Assembly (NCBI RefSeq): GCF_040834005.1
Contig: NZ_CP162129.1
Location: 5,328,501 to 5,392,500 of the forward strand
DNA from: Paenibacillus sp. PL2-23
GTDB taxonomy: Bacteria > Bacillota > Bacilli > Paenibacillales > Paenibacillaceae
DNA: 64,000 bases
Reading direction: 5' to 3'
The first letter of the stretch is position 1, and the number at the start of each line of letters is the position of its first letter. Both the position numbers and the translations under genes were made by a program. Of this stretch, positions 1 to 8,763 are shown piece after piece. The notes under the pieces are model-generated. The model had not been told where the DNA came from. It searched no databases and saw only the letters and a program-made list of their open reading frames with translations.

Positions 1-189
1 CGTTGTATGGAAGGTCATCCACGGGTACACCAGCGCGATGGTAGACATGCCTCCGAGGAAGCCATACCTTTCAATTAACAGCGTCTTCGCGCCGCTTCTG
101 CCCGCAGCCAGCGCCGCGTTAATACCCGCTGGTCCGCCGCCGCACACCACAATATCTGTATCGATTCTTGTTCCATTTGCAAGCTTCAT
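1..189 (-). CDS. FAD-dependent oxidoreductase, N-terminal part (cut by window edge)
   Basis: Only the first 63 codons are present. They read MKLANGTRIDTDIVVCGGGP followed by AG, a dinucleotide-binding beta-alpha-beta fold with the GGGPAG glycine motif near residues 18-23 and an acidic residue closing the second strand (LLIERYGFLGG). This is typical of FAD_oxidored-family flavoenzymes found in Paenibacillus carbohydrate clusters. The start ATG has an AGGAGG ribosome site about 11 bases upstream. It is divergent from the LacI regulator, with about 130 bp between starts, which suggests control by that regulator. The substrate cannot be judged from the N-terminus alone. Confidence 0.8.
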   Translation of the reverse strand, partial: MKLANGTRIDTDIVVCGGGPAGINAALAAGRSGAKTLLIERYGFLGGMSTIALVYPWMTFHTT

Positions 190-317
190 ATCGTTATTCG
201 CCTCCTGCAATGTTGTTGTGATTTCATTATAGATAGGGAGGCGCGCTTCAATATAGTATCATTTTCGTTTAAAATAGGGGCAAGCTCGTAGTATTCGGAA
301 GGCGGGATTGTTCGCGT

Positions 318-1316
318 ATGGGAAGAAGAAAAGCAGCGACGCTTGAGGATTTATCCTCGGAGCTCGGCATATCGATTCAGACGATCTCCAAGGCGCTGCG
401 GGGACTGCCCGGCATGTCGGAGGCGACGCGCGGGCGTATTATCCGCACCGCCTATATGCGGGGATACCTCTCCACCAGCCAAGCCAGGGAGATGGCCAGG
501 CAAGGCATCATGCCCTATCCCTCTATTCGGCTGCGCTTTATTCTGGTGCAGTCGCATGAATCCATGAATTACAATCGGCTGCTGACCGACGGGCTGGAGG
601 AGCGGTTCCGGCAATTCGACCACCAGCTGGAGCGTTATGTGCTGGATGAGGACTGGTCGGAGGAGACGTTCCAGCAGTGGGTGGAGGAGCACAATATCAT
701 CCATGCGGACGGCCTGCTGATCGCCCCCAGAATCCGCTCCAGCTCCATCGAGAGCAGGCTGCTGTCCCTGCCGCTGGCCATCACGCTCATTAATTATCCA
801 AGACCGCTGTCCCAGGTCGACAGCGTGGTGTGGGATGTGCAGGAGGCGATCTATCAATCCGTGGACTTCCTCTATCGCAAGGGACATCGGCGTATCCTGT
901 ATGTCGGCGACGTTCTGTCCCAGAGAGGATACGTGCTGAGGCAGCAGGCGTTCGACGGGGCGATGGCCGAGCTTGGCCTGCCCGTGCTGCATGCCAGCGC
1001 CCCAGGGTTTATGGAGAGCTACCGCCAGCATGCGCCAACGGCGGTGATTGTCGGCATTGACGAGGATTGCCCAGCCGTCTATCGCGCCTTAACGGAGGTA
1101 GGGGTCTCCATCCCGGAGCAATGCTCCCTTGTCGCGCTGGTGAATGAGCAGCCTCCCGAACTGCCCCTGCTCAGCAGGCCGCAGCTATTGATCAAGGAAA
1201 CCGGGTATCAGGCCGCCGACCGCATCCTGTGGAGGCTTGCCCATCCCAATCAGCCCTATGAGCATTCCCGCATTATGGGCTCCTTCCAGGAAGGCGCAAC
1301 TTCATCCCCCGTGTAG
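318..1316 (+). CDS. LacI-family transcriptional regulator
   Basis: 332 residues, normal length for the family. An N-terminal LacI helix-turn-helix (about residues 8-50, with recognition segment ISIQTISKALRG) is followed by a periplasmic-binding-protein-like effector domain (about 65-325) with recognisable strands such as RRILYVGDV and TAVIVGIDED. Such proteins bind palindromic operators as dimers and respond to a sugar or sugar derivative. It is divergent from the flavoprotein gene and converges with the AraC gene (22-bp gap). The most likely role is local control of the adjoining saccharide genes; the effector is unknown. Upstream GGAAGG is an acceptable ribosome site. Confidence 0.88.
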   Translation: MGRRKAATLEDLSSELGISIQTISKALRGLPGMSEATRGRIIRTAYMRGYLSTSQAREMARQGIMPYPSIRLRFILVQSHESMNYNRLLTDGLEERFRQFDHQLERYVLDEDWSEETFQQWVEEHNIIHADGLLIAPRIRSSSIESRLLSLPLAITLINYPRPLSQVDSVVWDVQEAIYQSVDFLYRKGHRRILYVGDVLSQRGYVLRQQAFDGAMAELGLPVLHASAPGFMESYRQHAPTAVIVGIDEDCPAVYRALTEVGVSIPEQCSLVALVNEQPPELPLLSRPQLLIKETGYQAADRILWRLAHPNQPYEHSRIMGSFQEGATSSPV

Positions 1317-1338
1317 GGCGGCCTTCGCCCTTCCTCCG

Positions 1339-2211
1339 CTACCCTCTGCTCTGATGCCGCTTCCGATATTGATGCGGCGTAACGCCCGTCCATTTCTTGA
1401 ACCGCTGGATGAAATGCGAGGCGACCGGCCAGCCGACCCGAGCGCCGATGTCCGCGACGGACAGGGGGCTGGTCGTCAGCCATTGGCAGGCCTCCTTCAT
1501 TCTTCGGGCCTGTATATAGTCCGTAATGGTGCTGCCCGTCTCTCGCTTGAACGTATGGGAGAGATGGTATTTGGACACATGCAGCTCCTCGGCCAGCGAC
1601 TCCAGTCGGTAAGGCTCGGCATAATGCCGCTCCACCCATTGCAGCACAGCCTCCGAATGGGACAAGCTGCGTGCGGCGAACGGCGGCTGCGGCGACGCCT
1701 CCTGCACCTGATGCTGCATCATCACCAGCAGCTGCTGCAGCAGGCTGGCGAACAGCTCAAGCTGGTCCGCCTCCCCGCCAACCTGAAGCCTCTCCTTGTA
1801 ATAGCGCAGGAGCGGGTCTATGGGATAGTGCTCCGTGATGCCTCGCAGCACTTGCTTGCGCATGGCGCCCTTCCATATATACGTATAGATGTCATACAGC
1901 CGGTCATACGGCTTGAGATAACGCTCCAGCATTTGCGGCTCGAAATGCAGCGTGGAGCGGATATAGGGGGTCTCCTCGCTGACATGCGCCTGAACATGGT
2001 GCAGCTGGAACGGCTGGAATAGATACAGATCCCCGGGCTGCATCTGATGCACCTGCTGCTCCAGCACCAGCGTGCCGCTCCCTTGATGTACATACAGCAG
2101 CTCTACTCCTTGATGGTAATGGAAGTAGCCTCTGTACTTGTCATCCGCCTTGGCCAGTATGCGGGCTCGGAACGGCTTCGTTACGAAGTCAATGTTCTGT
2201 AGTCGATTCAT
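1339..2211 (-). CDS. AraC-family regulator with N-terminal cupin domain
   Basis: 290 residues. The N-terminal half (about 15-150) looks like an AraC-type cupin sensing domain (YFHYHQGVELLYVHQGSGTL). The C-terminal 100 residues form the double helix-turn-helix: first helix pair around LESLAEELHVSKYHLSHTFK, second around VADIGARVGW, and the family signature FIQRFKKWTGVTPHQYR. The usual phenylalanine in the second motif (GF..) is replaced by GW. It is divergent from the GH88 gene with about 115 bp between starts, so it is a good candidate activator of that gene. The ligand is probably a sugar, by analogy with the family. Confidence 0.9.
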   Translation of the reverse strand: MNRLQNIDFVTKPFRARILAKADDKYRGYFHYHQGVELLYVHQGSGTLVLEQQVHQMQPGDLYLFQPFQLHHVQAHVSEETPYIRSTLHFEPQMLERYLKPYDRLYDIYTYIWKGAMRKQVLRGITEHYPIDPLLRYYKERLQVGGEADQLELFASLLQQLLVMMQHQVQEASPQPPFAARSLSHSEAVLQWVERHYAEPYRLESLAEELHVSKYHLSHTFKRETGSTITDYIQARRMKEACQWLTTSPLSVADIGARVGWPVASHFIQRFKKWTGVTPHQYRKRHQSRG

Positions 2212-2327
2212 AGGTATGGGGTCACTCCCAGGACAGCAATATAGCTACATTTTAACACAATCGGCATGGACAAATAGCTCGCATTCTCCCTTACGATAGA
2301 CATAGTATAACAAGGAGGGTGAATGAA

Positions 2328-3455
2328 ATGTGGAAGCAAGCGATTGAGGATGCGGTAGAAAAAACAAGGGTGAACATCGGCCGGTTCGGCGATCAATTCC
2401 CTCATTGCAGCAAAAACGATGAATATATGCTTACGCCTAACAATACGTGGACGGACGGCTTCTGGCCGGGCATCCTGTGGCTGTGCTATGAATATACCGG
2501 CGACAATGACTTCCTGGAGGCAGCGCGCAGAACGGTGGAAAGCTTCCGGAATCGGATGGAGAAGCAGATTCGTGTGGACTTCCACGATCTCGGCTTCCTG
2601 TATTCGCTGTCGTCGAAGGCGCAGTGGATGATTGAGAAGGATCCGCAGGCCAAGGCGCTGACGCTGGAAGCGGCTGACATGCTGATGTTGCGCTGGCGGC
2701 CGAAGAGCGGCATTATTCAAGCATGGGGCAATGAGGGAGATGAGCTGAACGGCGGACGGATTATTATCGACTGTCTCATGAACCTGCCGCTCCTCTACTG
2801 GGCTCACCGGACGACGGGAGATGAGAAGTATCTGGATGTAGCGGTCAAGCATGCGGATCGCAGCCGTCGCTTCCTCATCCGCGGGGATGATTCCTCCTAC
2901 CATACCTTCTACTTCAACCAGGAGACCGGCGAGGCGCTTCGAGGCGGCACGCAGCAAGGCTACGACGACGGCTCGACATGGACGAGAGGACAGGCATGGG
3001 GCATCTACGGCTTCGCGTTGTCCTACGCTTATACGAAGGACCCGTTGTATCTGGAAACGTCGCTGCGTCTGGCCAAATATTTCTTGAACCGCCTGCCGGA
3101 GGATCATGTCGTCTATTGGGACTTCGAGGCTCCTGTGACGCCGGAGACGAAGCGGGACAGCTCCGCCTCCGCCATTACAGTGTGCGGCATTCACGAGCTG
3201 CTCAAGTATCTTCCAGCGGATCATCCCGATCGCGCCTTCCTGGAGGACGGCATGAACAAATCCATTCGCGGTCTGGTGGAGTCTTATTCCACAATGGATA
3301 TGCCAGGGGCACAGGGCTTCCTGAAGCGCGGCTCCTACAGCGTCAGAAAGGGCAATTCGCCCGACGATTTCGTCATCTGGGGCGATTACTACTACCTGGA
3401 GGCGCTGATGCGACTGGAGCGGGGACACAAGGGATATTGGTACGAGCAAGTGTAA
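2328..3455 (+). CDS. GH88 unsaturated glucuronyl hydrolase
   Basis: 375 residues when started at the ATG nine bases after AAGGAGG; an in-frame GTG three codons earlier abuts that ribosome site and is unlikely. GH88 enzymes are cytoplasmic alpha/alpha-barrel hydrolases that remove 4,5-unsaturated uronic acid from oligosaccharides made by polysaccharide lyases. The two catalytic aspartates of the family are visible in FHDLGF (D87) and IIIDCLMNLPLL (D148), almost the same numbers as D88 and D149 of the characterised Bacillus enzyme. There is no signal peptide, so it acts on imported sugars. It fits downstream of the PL8 lyase encoded nearby on the other strand. It ends at a bidirectional terminator. 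Confidence 0.92.
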   Translation: MWKQAIEDAVEKTRVNIGRFGDQFPHCSKNDEYMLTPNNTWTDGFWPGILWLCYEYTGDNDFLEAARRTVESFRNRMEKQIRVDFHDLGFLYSLSSKAQWMIEKDPQAKALTLEAADMLMLRWRPKSGIIQAWGNEGDELNGGRIIIDCLMNLPLLYWAHRTTGDEKYLDVAVKHADRSRRFLIRGDDSSYHTFYFNQETGEALRGGTQQGYDDGSTWTRGQAWGIYGFALSYAYTKDPLYLETSLRLAKYFLNRLPEDHVVYWDFEAPVTPETKRDSSASAITVCGIHELLKYLPADHPDRAFLEDGMNKSIRGLVESYSTMDMPGAQGFLKRGSYSVRKGNSPDDFVIWGDYYYLEALMRLERGHKGYWYEQV

Positions 3456-3546
3456 ACGGCTGCGCCGTCCATTGACTGGCAGCATACGTTTCGCGTTGAA
3501 ATATAAGCCCCGTATAGAGGAAGCATATACTTTTTATTTCAACAAA

Positions 3547-3583
3547 AACAGCGCACAGGGAGGTTGCCGCCCTGTGCGCTGTT
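3547..3583. terminator. Bidirectional intrinsic terminator between GH88 and sulfatase genes
   Basis: A perfect 14-bp stem (AACAGCGCACAGGG paired with CCCTGTGCGCTGTT) has a 9-nt loop. A T-rich tract follows on the plus strand and an A-rich tract precedes it, giving T's for minus-strand transcripts. It separates two convergent genes. Confidence 0.9.
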
Positions 3584-3584
3584 C

Positions 3585-3656
3585 TTTTGTTCTACTGTTA
3601 TTTTATTGTTTTGTTCTTGTATTCTTTTGTTCTTGTATACTTTTGTTCTGCTGTAC
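3585..3656. repeat. 16-bp minisatellite, T-rich
   Basis: Four 16-bp units of the form TTTTGTTCTTGTATNC occur at 3585-3600, 3609-3624, 3625-3640 and 3641-3656, with an 8-bp partial unit between the first and second. It lies between the terminator and the 3' end of the sulfatase gene, so it is in the transcribed tail of the minus-strand operon. Confidence 0.85.
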
Positions 3657-3736
3657 TGCTGTTGCTTCTGCTCTTTATTCGTAATCGTTCATGCGACTGC
3701 TGTTGCTTCTGCTCTTTATTCGTAATCGTTCATGCG
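3655..3736. repeat. Perfect 41-bp tandem duplication covering the sulfatase stop codon
   Basis: Two identical 41-bp copies (3655-3695 and 3696-3736). The upstream copy, in minus-strand terms, contains the last codons and TAA of the sulfatase gene; the second copy lies directly downstream and is non-coding. Complete identity points to a recent slippage or unequal-exchange event. Confidence 0.92.
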
Positions 3737-5017
3737 ATTGCTGATGCAGCTGCTCTTGTTAATGCGCGCCCCCTCCGGAATGGGCACCCTGCCCTTCAGC
3801 AGAGGATCTCCGGTTTGCTCCATCCACGCCAGGAGACGGTCCGACAGCTCCTGATACACCTTCTCGTAACGCTCCTTGCGAACGACATTCACCCGCTCCA
3901 CAGGGTCCAGATAAAGATCGTACAACGCCTCTGAATCCCTTCTCTCCTCCAATAGGCCATGCTCAACCAGGAATGCCTTGGACGGCGAGTCGTCGATATT
4001 GGCAGGCACTGGGCGGTCATGCTCGTCAAACCATCGAATAAGCTTATAGCGCTCCGTGCGAATGCACCTCAGAGGCTCATAAGCGGCATGGAAGGTGACC
4101 TCGGCGAACACCTCGTCCCGCACCTTCTCCGCCGTCCCTTGGAGCAGCGGCAGGAGCGAAACGCCCTGCAGATGGTCCGGCTTCCGGAGCTGCAGCAGCT
4201 CGCATATCGTCGGGAACAGATCGATCTGCGATACAAGCGCATCCTCCGCATGTCCCGCTCTTACGGCTCCTGGCTTCTTCATCAGCAGGACGACGCCAAT
4301 GCCTGTATCGTACAAGCTGCACTTCATATGCGGGAAGGCAATGCCGTGGTCCGTCGTGAAGATGACCAGCGTGCTCTCCTCCTTGCCGGATTGCTTCAGA
4401 GCCTCCATCACAATGCCCACGCAGCGGTCCATGAGCTTAGCCGAGCTGATATACGCCGCCATGTCCTCCCGGTTCTGCCGAGTATCGGCGAAGGGATAAG
4501 GCGGCTGCACATAGTTCGGATTCACCTCAGGGTCCGTCTCCGGAAACTCCCGATGCGTGTTGAACAGTCCCAGCGACAGGAAAAACGGCTTCTCACGCTC
4601 CTCCTGGATGAAAGCAGCCGCTCGGTGCGCATGGCTGATATCCTCATGCTCATAGGCGTCCGTCAGTTCGGCATCCAGGAATTGCCCGTAAGGCAGCATC
4701 GTCCGCTCCGGCGCTTCATGCTGCACGCCGCACAGAGCCGTGTCGAATCCATTGGCATGCAGGAACGCAGCCAGATGCTGGCCATAGTCGTGCAGCAGAA
4801 AGCCTCGATGCGTCAGGCCCAGCATGCCGTTGGAATGCGGGGCGCTGCCCGTAAGCAGCGCCGCCCTGCTCGGCGAGCAGGTAGGCGCGGCCGTGTAGGC
4901 CTGGCGGAAGAGCGTGCCCTCCTCCGCCAGCTTCATCAGATGCGGGGTTAGCACGGCATAGCCGTAAGGCTGAATGTATCTCCCCGTGTCATGCGTATGC
5001 AAATATACAATATTCAT
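3716..5017 (-). CDS. Sulfatase, Cys-type (heparan N-sulfatase-like)
   Basis: 433 residues. The sulfatase signature CSPSRAALLTG starts at C47. This cysteine must be converted to formylglycine by a separate maturation enzyme (FGE or the radical-SAM anSME), which is not in this window. The TTDHG motif near residue 220 and N-terminal HDTGRY segment fit metal-ligand regions of the alkaline-phosphatase superfamily fold. There is no signal peptide, so it is probably cytoplasmic, acting on imported sulfated saccharides. It is the last gene of the PL8/GH105 operon, 44 bp after the beta-helix gene, with a GGGAG-type ribosome site. It is a clear paralogue of the second sulfatase in the window. Exact substrate is inferred, not shown. 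Confidence 0.88.
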   Translation of the reverse strand: MNIVYLHTHDTGRYIQPYGYAVLTPHLMKLAEEGTLFRQAYTAAPTCSPSRAALLTGSAPHSNGMLGLTHRGFLLHDYGQHLAAFLHANGFDTALCGVQHEAPERTMLPYGQFLDAELTDAYEHEDISHAHRAAAFIQEEREKPFFLSLGLFNTHREFPETDPEVNPNYVQPPYPFADTRQNREDMAAYISSAKLMDRCVGIVMEALKQSGKEESTLVIFTTDHGIAFPHMKCSLYDTGIGVVLLMKKPGAVRAGHAEDALVSQIDLFPTICELLQLRKPDHLQGVSLLPLLQGTAEKVRDEVFAEVTFHAAYEPLRCIRTERYKLIRWFDEHDRPVPANIDDSPSKAFLVEHGLLEERRDSEALYDLYLDPVERVNVVRKERYEKVYQELSDRLLAWMEQTGDPLLKGRVPIPEGARINKSSCISNRMNDYE

Positions 5018-5061
5018 CTCTCTCGCAGCTCCCTCTCTCTATCGCAAATCCTGATCCAGCC

Positions 5062-8000
5062 CTACTTCTCTTTCTTGGATTGGTCGTGCTCTACAACCAC
5101 ATAACCTTCGCCCGTCGATACGTTGCCTGCCGCATCCGTAGCTCGATAGGAGACGGTGTAGACTCTGCCTGAGCCCGAGCCTTCGCGCTTCGCTCTCAGC
5201 TTGAACCGTGTATCGAAGGTCCCGTACTCCGCATCCTGAATATCCTCCAGCTCTCCCGCTTCATTGCTGGATATACCCGTAAGCACGATCGAAGCCGTGC
5301 CCGACAGCTCATCCTCCGCGCTCACGTCGACGATAATGTCATGAAATTTGCCGTTCGGAGGCCATAAGGATTGCAGGTTCGTATTCACCTGCAGGACGGG
5401 TCCCGTGCGATCCACCTTGATCTCCACGGTCTGAGCCGTCTCCGCATTGCCGGCTTCATCCACGCTCCAATACTGCAGCGTATGAACACCCTCTTCGACA
5501 ATGGTAAGGGAGGTGCCGGCTGTCTCTTCTCCTCCGTTCAAGCGATAGTAAGTCGAGGCGACGCCGGAGAGGTCATCCGATGCCGTGAGCTGCACCTCCA
5601 CCTCGTCGCTCACCCAACCGCTGGGTGCGTTCGTTGTTGTCACTGGCGCCTCCGCGTCTTGCGGCGCCTGCATGGCTCCAGGCACGGTGACGGTAATTTT
5701 CGCCTCCGCTCCCTTGTACATCGCCACTAGCTGGGTTGTACCCTCGTTCAAGCCCTGTACCACCGCGTTTGCGCCGCGCGATTGCAGCAGCCGTGCGAGA
5801 TAGGCATCATCGCTGTACCAAATGACGTTCTCCAGATCCGTGACCGGCTGTCCGTTACCATCCAGCACCTGGGCGCTTACGGCAGCCTCCTCATACTTGT
5901 CAAGCGACAGGCTGGCGGCGCTGATCTGCACCGTGTAAGGCGTGCTGTTCGGACCCGGATACGTGTAGCCCTTCGCCGTTCCGTACAGCTGGCTGTTGAA
6001 ATCCGTGCTGTTCCCTTGCCAGCCCGCATTGGTGCCGTTCACGAACTGCGGATCATTGCCCTGCACGCCCGCAATATATTCCTCGGTGTTGGTGACGTTC
6101 ACTTGTCCGCCATTCAGGACGTACAGCGCCCCTCCGTTGCTGTCCCCGATAATGGAGTCGTAAATATCTACCTGGTTGGTCGCGCCTTCCAACGCGATCT
6201 CCGTATTCTCGTTATTGTAGAGCGTGCTGTAGTACAGCTCCGCCTTGCCGACGGCGCTGCCCACCCACAGGCCAAGGGAATCGCCGTTGCCGCCGCGCTT
6301 GTAGGAATAGGCGCCGATCGACCGGATGAATACCGCCTTATCCGCCGACCAAATCCGGTAGTTCCGCTTGTTGCCGAAGGCAACCGTATCGATAAACACC
6401 GGGTTGATGGATTTGTCATCCCAGCCGCCGTCCGTGCTGTCGAACGCTTTGCTGCGCACATAGGTCAGGTTATAGGTCTGGCGCTCTGCCGCAAAGCCGT
6501 CGCCATTCCAATAGTTGCCGCCATTCTCATGCCAGCTGTTGCTGCTGACGACGTCCTGGAAGACGATGTCATGGTCGAAAATATACTCCGACTCCGGCGA
6601 GTTGCCGATCCGGAAGCCCATCGGGAAGCTGCCTGCCGCATAGTTCGCCTGTCCGCCCGCATCCGCCGTTACGCCGATGACGCTGGCATTATAGTTGCCA
6701 TTGCGGAAGCGCACGGCACTTTTCGTATAATTGGTGTAGTGGCCGCCCTTGATCACAATATCGTGGGAGCCTGCATCCGGATTGGAGCGGGTAGCTCTTC
6801 CCCACATATAGACGCCGTCGCTCATGTCATGCATATCGACGTCAATGACTCGCACGCCTTCATGCTGTCCGTTGGCATAGACGCCATAATAGTAGTTCCT
6901 GATGACGATATTCTCAATATGCCAGTAGCTCACGCCAAGGGGAACATCAATGAGGCTCCGCTGCACCTGATTGGACAGGGTATAGTCGCCTTGGAACACC
7001 GGCGCTCCCGCGCCCGTATCCACGCCAAGCAATCGCTTCCAGCTCGATTCATCCGTACCGCCTCTGGTCAGCTCTACCGTCTGCGGCACGGTATACGTCC
7101 CGCTGCCGACGAACAGCGTATGGCCATCGCCTGTAGCATCCCAGGCCGCCTGCAAGCCGCCAGCCGTGTCTCCGGCGAACGCATTCGCCCAGCTGCTGCC
7201 ATCCATCGAACCCGCGCCCTGCGGCGTCACATAACGATCAACCGGAGCAGGCTGTGTCGGCGGAGGCGTCGTGCCTACGGTATCGGACAGCAAGATGGCA
7301 TCGCCGAACGCTACCGTATTCTTGTAATTGTCGGCAATGCCGCTCCATACTAGCTGGCCCTCGCGCACGCCGCCCGTATCATCGTCATTCACGGCAAGAT
7401 CGAAGCCAAAGTCAAGCCCCGCTCCAGCCGTCAGCCCCAGGTTGATCCACGGAATGGCAAGCTCGACAGCATAGCCTCCCGGAATGGCCGCCGAGGCATG
7501 GAGTACGCCTGCTCTTTCGTTCAATCTCTCGAAGAGCGCCGTATCGTTATAGCCCTTGCGGAAATGCCAGTCATTCACATCATAAGTCGAGCCGTGATTA
7601 TGATCGGCATCAATGAAGACCTCTACAGAATCATCGTCATAGGAATCAGTGGAATCATTCCATAGCGCATCGTCGAACACCTGCACGCCAACATACAGGT
7701 AGTCCTCATCCCACAGCGCTCCGAAGTTCACCGTGTTGCCGTTCACGCCGAGCACGGATTTGCGCGCTGTGCGGTCGAGGCTCCATACGCTTTCGTCCAG
7801 CGCTCCATCCACCTCAAGCGGCTGCAGTGTACGCTTCAGCTCCAGCGGCGCCTCCGTTACAAGCTCCTCTACCGTAACAGCGGCGGAATCCGACAGGCTG
7901 CCATAGGTCGCGCGAACAACCGTTGACCCTGCCGCCATGCCCGTCGTGAAGCCGTTCCCGTCAACAGCTGCGACAGAAGCGTCATCGCTGCTCCAGGTTA

Positions 8001-8745
8001 CCGATACGTCGTTCATGGCCTGATCCCCTTGATCGAAGACGGTGGCCGACAGCTGACGAACTTCATCCTCCAGCAGGACAACGCTCTCTGGCTGCACCTC
8101 CAGTCTTGTAGGCTGTCTGAGGTCCCTCACGATGACATCGTCAACCGCGTAGCTGGACTTGCTGTAGCCGCCAATAGCTATTTTGCCCGTTGTATGCGAG
8201 GCGTCCGTAACCGAAACCAGCGGTACGCCATCGACATAACCCGTGATCTGATCGTCATTCACTTCAAGCTTCAGCGTGTACCACGTGTTCAGGTCCAGCA
8301 CGATTGGCGCGGAGCCCAGCAGCGAAGCGTTCCCGCTCAATCGCTTGACCAGCGAAAGCGTATCCGTTGCCGTGTCCAACCTGAGCAGATAATGGTTATT
8401 CTCACCGTTATATCTGGCGTATACGCCGACACTGTTGCTGTCTGAGGCGCTGGTCACCTTCAGCTCCACCTCATAGTGCGACCAGTTAGATTCCCCCGCT
8501 ACAGCGTACTTGCGCGTGGAGCTGCCCGCGTTATACGTATACTTCAGCACGTTGTTGCCTGCATCCGAATGCAGAGCGAAGCCGGACGGCAAATTCCAGG
8601 CCGAGGTGTCCCCATTCTCGAAATCATTGGATAACAGCGTGGAGCTCGCCTCCGCCTTCGTCAACATTCCTACAGGCCCGGTCAAAGATAGGGCAAGACA
8701 AAGGGTAAGCATAATAGAAATCGCTTTCAAAAATGTCTTCGACAT
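5062..8745 (-). CDS. Secreted multidomain right-handed beta-helix protein
   Basis: About 1227 residues. The second in-frame ATG is preferred because it lies 8 bases after AGGGGG; the first is too close. A signal peptide ends at AEA|SS. Then come a jelly-roll/LamG-like domain (about 40-210), a bacterial Ig-like Big_2 domain (about 213-295, WSSDDASVAAVDGNG), a CBM9-like domain (about 300-490, LEVDGALDESVW), a right-handed beta-helix core (about 505-930, as in polysaccharide lyases and glycosidases), another Big_2-like segment, and two C-terminal Ig/OmpL47-like repeats. No SLH, LPXTG or transmembrane anchor is seen. It sits in the lyase operon between PL8 and sulfatase genes, so an extracellular polysaccharide lyase or binding role is likely, but no catalytic residues could be assigned. 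Confidence 0.82.
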   Translation of the reverse strand: MSKTFLKAISIMLTLCLALSLTGPVGMLTKAEASSTLLSNDFENGDTSAWNLPSGFALHSDAGNNVLKYTYNAGSSTRKYAVAGESNWSHYEVELKVTSASDSNSVGVYARYNGENNHYLLRLDTATDTLSLVKRLSGNASLLGSAPIVLDLNTWYTLKLEVNDDQITGYVDGVPLVSVTDASHTTGKIAIGGYSKSSYAVDDVIVRDLRQPTRLEVQPESVVLLEDEVRQLSATVFDQGDQAMNDVSVTWSSDDASVAAVDGNGFTTGMAAGSTVVRATYGSLSDSAAVTVEELVTEAPLELKRTLQPLEVDGALDESVWSLDRTARKSVLGVNGNTVNFGALWDEDYLYVGVQVFDDALWNDSTDSYDDDSVEVFIDADHNHGSTYDVNDWHFRKGYNDTALFERLNERAGVLHASAAIPGGYAVELAIPWINLGLTAGAGLDFGFDLAVNDDDTGGVREGQLVWSGIADNYKNTVAFGDAILLSDTVGTTPPPTQPAPVDRYVTPQGAGSMDGSSWANAFAGDTAGGLQAAWDATGDGHTLFVGSGTYTVPQTVELTRGGTDESSWKRLLGVDTGAGAPVFQGDYTLSNQVQRSLIDVPLGVSYWHIENIVIRNYYYGVYANGQHEGVRVIDVDMHDMSDGVYMWGRATRSNPDAGSHDIVIKGGHYTNYTKSAVRFRNGNYNASVIGVTADAGGQANYAAGSFPMGFRIGNSPESEYIFDHDIVFQDVVSSNSWHENGGNYWNGDGFAAERQTYNLTYVRSKAFDSTDGGWDDKSINPVFIDTVAFGNKRNYRIWSADKAVFIRSIGAYSYKRGGNGDSLGLWVGSAVGKAELYYSTLYNNENTEIALEGATNQVDIYDSIIGDSNGGALYVLNGGQVNVTNTEEYIAGVQGNDPQFVNGTNAGWQGNSTDFNSQLYGTAKGYTYPGPNSTPYTVQISAASLSLDKYEEAAVSAQVLDGNGQPVTDLENVIWYSDDAYLARLLQSRGANAVVQGLNEGTTQLVAMYKGAEAKITVTVPGAMQAPQDAEAPVTTTNAPSGWVSDEVEVQLTASDDLSGVASTYYRLNGGEETAGTSLTIVEEGVHTLQYWSVDEAGNAETAQTVEIKVDRTGPVLQVNTNLQSLWPPNGKFHDIIVDVSAEDELSGTASIVLTGISSNEAGELEDIQDAEYGTFDTRFKLRAKREGSGSGRVYTVSYRATDAAGNVSTGEGYVVVEHDQSKKEK
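8716..8729 (-). promoter_or_regulatory. Candidate cre site (CcpA) inside the 5' end of the beta-helix gene
   Basis: TGAAAGCGATTTCT matches 13 of 14 positions of the cre consensus TGWAARCGYTWNCW. It lies about 16 bp inside the coding region, a position where CcpA can act as a roadblock. The operon context (carbohydrate catabolism) supports it; as a coding sequence it may also be chance. Confidence 0.45.
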
Positions 8746-8763
8746 ATCCATTTCCCCCTAAAG

